Positions 24,415 through 30,989 of a stretch of DNA of 64,000 nt are shown here, one piece after another. How positions within the stretch are numbered: position 1 is the stretch's first letter; the number at the start of each line of letters is the position of its first letter. The notes beneath the pieces were generated by a model, which was not told where the DNA came from, made no database searches, and worked only from the letters and a program-made list of their open reading frames with translations. This DNA is from Peribacillus frigoritolerans_B (GTDB lineage: Bacteria > Bacillota > Bacilli > Bacillales > DSM-1321): positions 1 to 64,000 of the forward strand of contig NZ_JBIWES010000001.1 of assembly GCF_044762665.1 (NCBI RefSeq), given 5' to 3'. The translations under genes and the position numbers were made by a program.

Positions 24415-24510
24415 ATGGGAAACAAGAAAATCAGAAAGATCGTCGTGTATTTAATGCTTATCTCAATGTTATTAACGAGCTTATTATCAGGTATCGCATT
24501 TCTTTTGTAA
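24415..24510 (+). CDS. prli42: Stressosome-associated miniprotein Prli42
   Basis: A 31-codon gene. The peptide has a basic start (MGNKKIRKIV) followed by one hydrophobic helix (LMLISMLLTSLLSGIAFLL). Length, basic N-terminus and a single C-terminal membrane helix match Prli42, the 31-aa membrane miniprotein first described in Listeria as an anchor for the stressosome (RsbR). GGGAGAG lies just upstream of the ATG and a terminator follows, so it is a complete transcription unit. The stressosome genes themselves are not in this window. Orthology is inferred from size and pattern. Confidence 0.75.
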   Translation: MGNKKIRKIVVYLMLISMLLTSLLSGIAFLL

Positions 24511-24526
24511 TAGACACCGTATTGGG

Positions 24527-24555
24527 GAGGGGAGCAAAAAGCTTCCCTCTCTTTA
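24527..24555. terminator. Terminator after prli42
   Basis: GAGGGGAGC (24527-24535) pairs with GCTTCCCTC (24541-24549) with one GU; CTTTATTTT follows. It overlaps the 3' end of the convergent L,D-transpeptidase gene. Confidence 0.75.
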
Positions 24556-25068
24556 TTTTATCGCTCCGTTTTTCTTTGCCAACGTTTTGAAATCCTCGTT
24601 CGATATGGTGATCAACACCTTAGTGCCGATGGGGACTTTTTCGTACAAACGCTCCACATCGGATTTATGCATCCGTACACAGCCATTTGAAATATATTTC
24701 CCAATCGATGATGGCTGATTCGTACCATGTATGCCGTAAATCCTCCCATCGGTATTTCGTGCATCGAATCCAATCCACCGCGACCCCAAAGGGTTCCTTG
24801 GATCGCCGCCAGGAATATTCTTTTTCCGGTAATATGGATTGACCGCTTTTACTTTGACCGTGAAAATCCCTTCTGGTGTCAGTTCCTGACTCTTTCCGGT
24901 ACCGACCGGCAGAATCTCCTTGACCTCGTTATCATCAATGAACGCCATTTTATTGTTGGCTTTATTGATGATGATAAACGGATCGCCAGGCATAACCGAT
25001 TGAGGCTGGGCCTGTACCTGTAAAGGCCACAAAGATAGCATAAGCAACAAAGAAAGGATCCATTTCAT
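24553..25068 (-). CDS. yqjB: Secreted L,D-transpeptidase (YkuD domain), YqjB-like
   Basis: A 171-aa exported protein. A signal peptide (MKWILSLLLMLSLWPLQVQA, cleavage near 20) precedes a YkuD catalytic domain with His114 in GIHGTNQPSSIG and the nucleophile Cys130 in SNGCVRM. Family members make 3-3 crosslinks in peptidoglycan or attach other groups; which applies here is unknown. No LysM domain is present, so wall targeting must come from the catalytic domain. The start at 25068 is taken because AAAGGA lies 10 nt upstream; a TTG three codons earlier sits on the SD. It follows yqjA by 30 nt, probably in one operon. Confidence 0.83.
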   Translation of the reverse strand: MKWILSLLLMLSLWPLQVQAQPQSVMPGDPFIIINKANNKMAFIDDNEVKEILPVGTGKSQELTPEGIFTVKVKAVNPYYRKKNIPGGDPRNPLGSRWIGFDARNTDGRIYGIHGTNQPSSIGKYISNGCVRMHKSDVERLYEKVPIGTKVLITISNEDFKTLAKKNGAIK

Positions 25069-25098
25069 TTGTATCAATTCCTTTACTTTTTGCTTAGT

Positions 25099-26088
25099 TT
25101 AAGCCAAGTGCCTCTTTTTCATTCGGTTGCCGGTCAGCTTGGGTAATCCCTTGAAGGAATGCTTCAACAATAAATAGCGCTCCATTTCCTTCATGAGCTG
25201 CAGTAATGCGGCCCTGGATTCGAACTCTTCCCGTGTCTGCGGCAGTGCCATTCCCCTAAAATGAATCTCCATTTCTTCAAGCTTCTTCAGATAAAGGATC
25301 GCCGTATTTTGTGGGTGGACGTTTTCTGCCAAATCTTCTATAAACTCAGCCACTATCCCGCTTTGCTTGACGACCAACGGAATATTCGTGACAAGGGGAA
25401 GAATTCGTTCAATTATTTCAAATTGCTTTTCACGCATTTTGAAATAATGGTAATACAGGTCTTCTTCCCTTAAAAAATGATTTTCCACGTCCCTGAAGGC
25501 AAGGCTTTTGGCTTGGTTAAGAAGATTGGCTGTTTCGGTGATTTCCTTACCATCCCATGTGTGATCATTATCCCTCAAATAGCGGACAATTCCCATCAAG
25601 ATCGCACTGAAGTTCGTTTCGATGCTTTCCTGATAGGCCAGCAGTTTGTCATCGACACTGGGCATGTACAGATTCATGACAAGCGCCACTCCAACCCCAA
25701 CTGCAATTAATATCGTTTCATTGATCAGCAGGGAAAAAGTGATGTCACCCGCCCCGTATAGGTGCATGATGATGACGCTGCTCGTCACGATCCCCTCATT
25801 AATCTTCAAGGCAACTGTCGTTGGAATGAAAATCAAGAGAATCAAACCTATTATCAGCGGATGAAATGCGATGAACTGAAATAATAGGGATGCATAGGCC
25901 ATTGCGATCAAACAAGCTAAAAACCGGTGCCAGGAGGCATACACCGACTTCTTTTTTGTAACTTGGATGCATAAGATCGCAATGATTCCCGCAGCAGAGA
26001 AATATTCGAGATTAAGCATTTGTGCAATAATAATTGCCAGGGTGGCCCCCAAAGCAGTTTTAATCGTCCTGTATCCGATTTTAAACAT
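25099..26088 (-). CDS. yqjA: YqjA-like aromatic acid exporter family membrane protein (ArAE_1/DUF939)
   Basis: A 329-aa protein with an N-terminal membrane domain of about five to six helices (RTIKTALGATLAIIIAQMLN, then three further hydrophobic stretches to about residue 145). A soluble helical C-terminal domain begins with LLAYQESIETNFSAILMGIVRYL. It fits the ArAE_1 family, whose best-known relatives export aromatic acids; the substrate of the Bacillus protein is unknown. SD AGGTGAT precedes the ATG. It is upstream of the L,D-transpeptidase, as in B. subtilis. Confidence 0.83.
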   Translation of the reverse strand: MFKIGYRTIKTALGATLAIIIAQMLNLEYFSAAGIIAILCIQVTKKKSVYASWHRFLACLIAMAYASLLFQFIAFHPLIIGLILLIFIPTTVALKINEGIVTSSVIIMHLYGAGDITFSLLINETILIAVGVGVALVMNLYMPSVDDKLLAYQESIETNFSAILMGIVRYLRDNDHTWDGKEITETANLLNQAKSLAFRDVENHFLREEDLYYHYFKMREKQFEIIERILPLVTNIPLVVKQSGIVAEFIEDLAENVHPQNTAILYLKKLEEMEIHFRGMALPQTREEFESRAALLQLMKEMERYLLLKHSFKGLPKLTGNRMKKRHLA

Positions 26089-26223
26089 TGTTATGTATCA
26101 CCTGGCTCTTTCTCTATCTATTATAATACTATCAGGAATTCAGATATTTTTACAGTCCTTTGCGAGTTAAATTTCCAATTTTTCTAAATACATGTACGCA
26201 AAAATACATTATAGGAAAAAAAT

Positions 26224-26252
26224 AAAAAAGGTAACTAAACGTTACCTTTTTT
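26224..26252 (-). terminator. Terminator of artPQR
   Basis: AAAAAAGGTAAC (26224-26235) pairs with 26241-26252 around a 5-nt loop, giving T runs on both strands, 28 bp after the artR stop. Confidence 0.85.
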
Positions 26253-26279
26253 TCACAATTATATACTATTTGCTTTAGC

Positions 26280-27002
26280 TTATAAAACTTTTTCCAAGAA
26301 GTCTTTTGCACGCTGGCTTTTCGGATTGGAAAAGAATTCTTCCGGAGCACTTTCCTCAACGAGCAGACCACCGTCCAGGAATAGTACTCGATCGGCCACT
26401 TCTTTGGCAAATCCCATTTCATGCGTTACGATCAGCATGGTCATCCCCGTATGTGCCAGTGATTTCATGACCTCGAGCACTTCTTTTACCATCTCGGGAT
26501 CAAGCGCCGAAGTCGGCTCATCGAAAAGCATTACTTCCGGGTTCATTGCCAATGCCCGTGCAATCGCAACCCTTTGTTTTTGTCCGCCAGACAGACGATT
26601 CGGATAAGTCGACTCTTTATCGGCCAAACCGACTTTAGTCAAGAGCTCACGAGCTTGTTTTACAGCCTCGGCCTTTGATAATTTTTTCACCTTCATAGGT
26701 GCATATATCAGATTCTCCAGTACGGTTTTATGTGGAAATAAATGAAAATGCTGAAATACCATTCCGACATTTTCACGCACTTTCATGATATTGGTCTTTT
26801 TTTCAGTGATGATTTGATCTTTAAACCTGATTTGACCATCAGTTGGAGTTTCAAGCATATTGATGCAGCGCAAGAAAGTTGATTTTCCCGAACCGGATGG
26901 ACCGATGATCGCTACCACTTCACCCTGTCCGATCTCGGTGCTGATTCCTTTTAAAACCTCGAGCTTACCATAATTTTTTTTGAGTCCATCAATTTTAATC
27001 AC
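26280..27002 (-). CDS. artR: Polar amino acid (arginine) ABC transporter ATPase
   Basis: A 240-aa ABC ATPase of the polar amino acid type. Walker A is GPSGSGKST (33-41), the Q-loop VFQHFHLFPHKT, the signature LSGGQKQRVAIARALA and Walker B VMLFDEPTSALDPEM; the switch His is in VTHEMGFA. It is the nucleotide-binding subunit for the permease gene it overlaps by 8 nt. Synteny with B. subtilis yqiXYZ (artPQR), next to brxB and yqjA, suggests high-affinity arginine uptake. Confidence 0.9.
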   Translation of the reverse strand: MIKIDGLKKNYGKLEVLKGISTEIGQGEVVAIIGPSGSGKSTFLRCINMLETPTDGQIRFKDQIITEKKTNIMKVRENVGMVFQHFHLFPHKTVLENLIYAPMKVKKLSKAEAVKQARELLTKVGLADKESTYPNRLSGGQKQRVAIARALAMNPEVMLFDEPTSALDPEMVKEVLEVMKSLAHTGMTMLIVTHEMGFAKEVADRVLFLDGGLLVEESAPEEFFSNPKSQRAKDFLEKVL

Positions 27003-27654
27003 TGCGTCTCATTCTCCTTTCAATCACTTTGCCTAAGATGGTGAGAATCATGACCATCACATAATAAATGAGACCGGCAAATAAAATCGGCTCGAAGAAT
27101 TTATATGTCTCACCGCCGACAATATAAGAACGGCGCATGATATCCCCTAATCCAATAATTGTGACAACGGCCGATTCCTTCGTTAAGGAAATCAATTCGT
27201 TAACAAGGGATGGCAAGATATTCTTGATGGCCTGCGGAAGGATAATATTAAGCATCATCCCTGAATAGGGAACCCCAAGTGCAAGTGCAGCCTCTCGTTG
27301 GCCTTTATCGACCGCTAAAATGCCTCCCCTGATAATTTCAGAGATGTATGCCGCTGAATTTAGCCCGAATGCTAAAAATGCTGCTTGGAACGCTTCGATT
27401 TGAATCCCTAATATTTGTGGTGAACCAAAATAAATCAGCATTAATTGCAGTACCAAAGGGGTACCGCGAAAAATGGATGTATAAAAGTCAGCAATCCAAT
27501 TCAATGGCTTGATTCTGCTGATTTTAAGTATAGATAATAATATTCCCAAAACAAATCCGATTACTGCCGCTACCGCTACAACCTTTAATGTAGTCGGTAT
27601 TCCCTCCAGGATATATGGAAGGGAAGGCATAATCCTTTCAAATTCCAGATTCAC
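26995..27654 (-). CDS. artQ: Polar amino acid (arginine) ABC transporter permease
   Basis: A 219-aa permease of the HisM/GlnP type with about five transmembrane helices. It has a typical EAA loop, REAALALGVPYSGMMLNIILPQAIKNILPSL, that contacts the ATPase. The start is placed at a GTG (27654) because the SD GAGAGG directly abuts the ATG at 27663 but has 9-nt spacing to the GTG. A hairpin upstream separates it from the binding-protein gene and may lower its expression relative to artP. Confidence 0.87.
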   Translation of the reverse strand: MNLEFERIMPSLPYILEGIPTTLKVVAVAAVIGFVLGILLSILKISRIKPLNWIADFYTSIFRGTPLVLQLMLIYFGSPQILGIQIEAFQAAFLAFGLNSAAYISEIIRGGILAVDKGQREAALALGVPYSGMMLNIILPQAIKNILPSLVNELISLTKESAVVTIIGLGDIMRRSYIVGGETYKFFEPILFAGLIYYVMVMILTILGKVIERRMRRSD

Positions 27655-27735
27655 TCCATTCATCCTCTCTTATGAAGGCCGTTATCTTATGGCCTTCCTC
27701 CTGCTTCATTTCATTAACAATAAAGCGCGGAAAAA

Positions 27736-27768
27736 CGTTCAGAAGGCATACCAAATCTCTTCTGAACG
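27736..27768 (-). terminator. Intercistronic hairpin between artP and artQ
   Basis: CGTTCAGAAG (27736-27745) pairs perfectly with 27759-27768; TTTTT follows on the minus strand. It is a leaky terminator or RNA-stabilising hairpin inside the operon. Confidence 0.75.
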
Positions 27769-27785
27769 CTTTTCGTCTCTCTGCA

Positions 27786-28595
27786 TTATTCAGTTTCACT
27801 GCCACCGAACCATTTTAATATTAATTTTTCCATTTCACCATTCTCTAACATTTTTTTCAACTCGGCATTGAATTCTTCAGTTAACTTGCTTCCTTTTTGG
27901 AAAGCGATTGCCGAACCGGCATCTTGTTCACCTGACTCGATCAAATGCCCCACCAATTCTTTATTATCTTTCAAGTAGCCTTTTGCCACAGTATCTTCCA
28001 TGATCACAGCGTCAAAACGTCCTGTTGACATTTCTTGAACAACCTCAGGAATACGATTCCTTTTTTCAACTTTCATCCCGATATCTTGGGATTTATTCAA
28101 GTCATTTGCCAATGTCTCCTGAATGGATGCAAGCTGTACGCCAACCGTTTTCCCTTTTAAATCTTCAACAGTTTTGATTTTACTGTCTTTTGTCGTGATG
28201 ATCATGTTTTTAGCTGTATAGTAAATATCACTGAAATCGACTGATTGCTCACGTTTTTCTGTTGGAGTCATTCCGGAGATAACGAAATCGACCGATTTAT
28301 TTTCCAGAGCAGGCACAAGACTATTAAAGTCAATGTCCTTCACTTGGACCTCATAACCTAATTTTTTTCCGATTGCTTTAGCGATATCAATGTCAAATCC
28401 TATGATTTCATCACTTTTAGATGTTTCAACATATTCAAATGGCGGATAATCCGCAGATGTTCCCATTACCAGGACCTTTTTGTCTTCTTTGTCAGCTGTG
28501 TTCTTATCTTCTTTCTCTGATGTTCCGCATGCCGCCAAAATACCTACTAATAAAACAGAAGTAAGCAACAATGCTAACTGCTTTTTCAACTTCAT
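27786..28595 (-). CDS. artP: Polar amino acid (arginine) ABC transporter binding lipoprotein
   Basis: A 269-aa solute-binding lipoprotein (signal ending LAAC, Cys23) with an SBP_bac_3 domain: VLVMGTSADYPPFEYVE, then EIIGFDIDIAKAIGKKLGYEV, VISGMTPTEKREQSVDFSDIYY and AVIMEDTVAKGYL. This family binds polar amino acids such as Arg, Gln or His; arginine is inferred from synteny with B. subtilis artP and a possible ARG box upstream. It is the first gene of the operon and should be made in excess over the permease because of the hairpin that follows. Confidence 0.88.
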   Translation of the reverse strand: MKLKKQLALLLTSVLLVGILAACGTSEKEDKNTADKEDKKVLVMGTSADYPPFEYVETSKSDEIIGFDIDIAKAIGKKLGYEVQVKDIDFNSLVPALENKSVDFVISGMTPTEKREQSVDFSDIYYTAKNMIITTKDSKIKTVEDLKGKTVGVQLASIQETLANDLNKSQDIGMKVEKRNRIPEVVQEMSTGRFDAVIMEDTVAKGYLKDNKELVGHLIESGEQDAGSAIAFQKGSKLTEEFNAELKKMLENGEMEKLILKWFGGSETE

Positions 28596-28686
28596 TATTA
28601 TTCCTCCAAAATGATATTTTCAATTCTCTTGTTATTAAATTAGGTTAGTTAAATTTCGAATAACTAATATTCATACACTAATGTGT

Positions 28687-28714
28687 ATTTTAACACACTC
28701 TAATAATTATTCAA
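28687..28714 (-). promoter_or_regulatory. artP promoter with overlapping ARG-like box
   Basis: On the minus strand TTGAAT (28714-28709) and TAAAAT (28692-28687) are separated by 16 nt. The sequence TGAATAATTATTAG (28713-28700) overlaps the -35 and matches most of the arginine-repressor core TGAAT-W4-ATTCA; the last two bases differ. Binding by AhrC would block the promoter. Confidence 0.45.
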
Positions 28715-28853
28715 TAATGTAAATAATAGATTCATTTTTCAGAATATTATTATAATTTTACATCTGGGCTTCACTCTTTTCTCCAAAGGGAATATATCGG
28801 CTTCCCTATCTATCTTCTTTCCCAAAAGTTCCTGACTTATGCAATTTCATGAA

Positions 28854-28876
28854 TAAAAAAACGCCGATTTGGCGTT
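28854..28876 (-). terminator. Orphan hairpin terminator
   Basis: AACGCC (28860-28865) pairs with GGCGTT (28871-28876); TTTTTTT follows on the minus strand. TTTGTCTACAGTCTGA precedes it on that strand, as near position 90 of the window. No gene ends here. Confidence 0.6.
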
Positions 28877-28940
28877 ATCAGACTGTAGACAAATTCAAAC
28901 ACAAGCCAGTTTTCATATGGTTTTTTTCTAAAAAAATATT

Positions 28941-29065
28941 ACTGTTGATTCCAGAAATCTGCTCCCTTTCCGCCAACTGTCTGCCAAGCCTCCTCAGCGC
29001 AAGCGCCTGTGGGGTCTCGGCTAGCCAGTTACTCGGCAGGAGTATCGCAAATTTCTTCCTTTCAT
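28941..29065. repeat. Degenerate Bacillus intergenic repeat
   Basis: The stretch reads like a GC-richer interspersed repeat seen between genes in many bacilli. Its landmarks are GCCAAGCCTCCTCAGCGC, AAGCGCCTGTGGGGTCTCGG and CTAGCCAGTTACTCGGCAGG. It stands out from the surrounding AT-rich sequence and encodes no credible protein. Recognition is from memory of similar repeats and has not been checked against other copies. Confidence 0.5.
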
Positions 29066-29124
29066 TAAGCCGTTAGGGATTACTGAAAAAACATGAAGGA
29101 TCACCTAGTCTTGTTTTAAAATCA

Positions 29125-29159
29125 TGTTCGGGATGAGACCATTCCGAACCTCTTTTTGC
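29125..29159 (+). terminator. GTTCGG hairpin with T run
   Basis: GTTCGG (29128-29133) pairs with CCGAAC (29146-29151), followed by CTCTTTTTG on the plus strand. No plus-strand gene precedes it. It is the first half of a paired-hairpin module. Confidence 0.5.
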
Positions 29160-29160
29160 C

Positions 29161-29205
29161 GACAACCTAAAAAAACCCGCCGGTTGGGCGGGTTTTTAGG
29201 TTGTC
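29161..29205 (-). terminator. Terminator of brxB
   Basis: A nearly perfect 45-nt palindrome: GACAACCTAAAAA plus ACCCGCC on the left arm, GGCGGGT plus TTTTTAGGTTGTC on the right. T runs are present on both strands, directly after the brxB stop. Confidence 0.9.
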
Positions 29206-29213
29206 ACTATGGC

Positions 29214-29651
29214 TTAAACTTCTTCGCAATATTGATCGAAGTAGTCTTGTAATTTTTCTACTACAGACATCGGGTGGTGCCCTTCAATTTCATGGCGCTC
29301 TATCATGGTGATGATTTTTCCATCCTTCAGCAATGCAAATGATGGGGATGACGGCGGATATCCTTCGAAATAATCACGGGCTTTCTCCGTCGCCTCTTTA
29401 TCTTGCCCAGCAAAAACGGTTACAAGCTGATCTGGGCGTTTATCATTATGGATTGCATGAGCAGCTGCAGGTCTAGCTATTCCCCCAGCGCAGCCACAAA
29501 CGGAGTTTACCATAACAAGTGTCGTTCCTTTTTGTGCAAATACTTCCTCTACTTCTTCGGGAGTGGTCAATTCTGTATATCCAGCAGTCTTTATCTCATC
29601 GCGAGCCTGTTTGACTACGTCGTTCATTAAAAAATTAAAATCCATATTCAT
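29214..29651 (-). CDS. brxB: Bacilliredoxin BrxB
   Basis: A 145-aa protein of the BrxA/BrxB (DUF1094) family with the active-site CGC motif (Cys52 and Cys54) in MVNSVCGCAGGIARPAA. Bacilliredoxins remove bacillithiol from S-bacillithiolated proteins after oxidative stress. Length and sequence match B. subtilis YqiW. The start at 29651 (MNMDFNFLMN) has GAAGGAG 8 nt upstream. It is flanked by artPQR and the methylmalonyl-CoA genes and is monocistronic. Confidence 0.93.
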   Translation of the reverse strand: MNMDFNFLMNDVVKQARDEIKTAGYTELTTPEEVEEVFAQKGTTLVMVNSVCGCAGGIARPAAAHAIHNDKRPDQLVTVFAGQDKEATEKARDYFEGYPPSSPSFALLKDGKIITMIERHEIEGHHPMSVVEKLQDYFDQYCEEV

Positions 29652-29813
29652 GGCATTTGCTCCTTCCAAGTTTTCTCTTCAATCCTATCATAACAATTGC
29701 CTCTTCGTGATTCAATAAATTTACCTGTTAAAACCGCATAATCTGTTCCGTACAGGTTTAAAACGAAAAGGGAGCGGGAATTATATGTGTAACAACAAGA
29801 CTTACAAAAGGAT

Positions 29814-29855
29814 GGGGCAGGCGTGGGAGAGAATCCATGCCTGCCTCATCTCATT
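29814..29855. terminator. Terminator of the mutA-scpA-meaB operon
   Basis: An 11-bp stem (29816-29826 with 29835-29845, one GU) lies directly after the meaB stop. Short T runs are present on both strands. Confidence 0.7.
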
Positions 29856-29861
29856 TCTTTT

Positions 29862-30989
29862 TTAATTTGACTTAAATGTTTCGCTAAAAGATTGAAAGGC
29901 CTGCTTAACGGCAGCAGTGACCGTTTTATTCCCTGACATCACTTGATTCTCTAGTATAGGGAGGAGACTCTTGACGGTTTCATTTTTATAAAACATTGTT
30001 TTAAGCTGGTGATCGATCAATGAATAAAGCCATTCCCTAGATTGCATTCTTCTCCGTTCTTGAAAAACACCCGATTCCTTGGTCATATGGGAAAATTCAT
30101 TCAATACATCCCAAAGCTCAGGAATTCCTTTACCGGTTATAGCGGAACAAGTATATGCCTTTCCTGCCCACCCCTTTGTTGCTGGCTGAAGGAAGTGCAA
30201 GATTCTGCTATATTCGGATTTTGTCCTAATCGCCAGCGGGATGTTCTCGCCGTCGGCCTTATTGACAACAATTCCGTCCACAAGTTCCAGAATCCCTTTT
30301 TTCATCCCTTGCAATTCATCTCCGGCACCCGTTAGGACAAGAAGCATGAAGAAGTCGACCATACTTCGGACTATAGCTTCACTCTGACCGACCCCGACAG
30401 TTTCTATCAGGATCACATCAAATCCTGCCGCTTCACAAAGCAACATCGTTTCCCTCGTTTTGCGGTGAACTCCGCCTAGAGTGCCTTCGGATGGTGAGGG
30501 TCTTATGAAGGCATCGGGGTTTCTAGCCAGTTCCTCCATCCTTGTCTTATCGCCCAGTATACTTCCGCCATTGATCGAAGAACTTGGATCGACGGCTAGA
30601 ACAGCAACCTTATGGCCCCTATCACATAAGTAGGTACCGAACGTCTCGATGAAGGTACTTTTCCCGGCACCGGGCACTCCGGAAATCCCGATGCGCAAGG
30701 AGTTCCCTGTATGAGGAAGGATGGCATGCAATAATTCCTGTGCATGATCTAAGTGGTGGGATGCATTGCTTTCAATCAATGTAATCCCTTTAGCTAGCTT
30801 GGCCCTGTCCCCTTTTATGATTCCCTCTTTAAGTTCATGGACCGGTATGTTTACATTATGTTTTTTGACGAATTTGCTTTTTGTTGGTTTGTTTTGGCTG
30901 GCTGCTAATTCCACACCTGGCTTTAATGAAGAAGCAAAACCTTCCTGATTGTTAAGATCGACCCATTCCGGCTTCTTGTCTTCACTCAT
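29862..30989 (-). CDS. meaB: Methylmalonyl-CoA mutase-associated GTPase MeaB
   Basis: A 375-aa G3E-type GTPase that protects and reloads the B12 mutase. Walker A GVPGAGKST is at 104-112, the switch/metal region is DPSSSINGGSILGDKTRM, Walker B-like ILIETVGVGQSE, and the base-specifying motif NKAD. The N-terminal 50 residues form a polar extension longer than in many MeaB proteins. Its ATG overlaps the stop of scpA (TAATG), so mutase and chaperone are translationally coupled. Confidence 0.93.
   Translation of the reverse strand: MSEDKKPEWVDLNNQEGFASSLKPGVELAASQNKPTKSKFVKKHNVNIPVHELKEGIIKGDRAKLAKGITLIESNASHHLDHAQELLHAILPHTGNSLRIGISGVPGAGKSTFIETFGTYLCDRGHKVAVLAVDPSSSINGGSILGDKTRMEELARNPDAFIRPSPSEGTLGGVHRKTRETMLLCEAAGFDVILIETVGVGQSEAIVRSMVDFFMLLVLTGAGDELQGMKKGILELVDGIVVNKADGENIPLAIRTKSEYSRILHFLQPATKGWAGKAYTCSAITGKGIPELWDVLNEFSHMTKESGVFQERRRMQSREWLYSLIDHQLKTMFYKNETVKSLLPILENQVMSGNKTVTAAVKQAFQSFSETFKSN

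Noticed and set aside
29785..29865. 26-codon plus-strand ORF with a good SD
   Set aside because: Its second half is the meaB terminator hairpin and it has no recognisable peptide pattern; probably chance.
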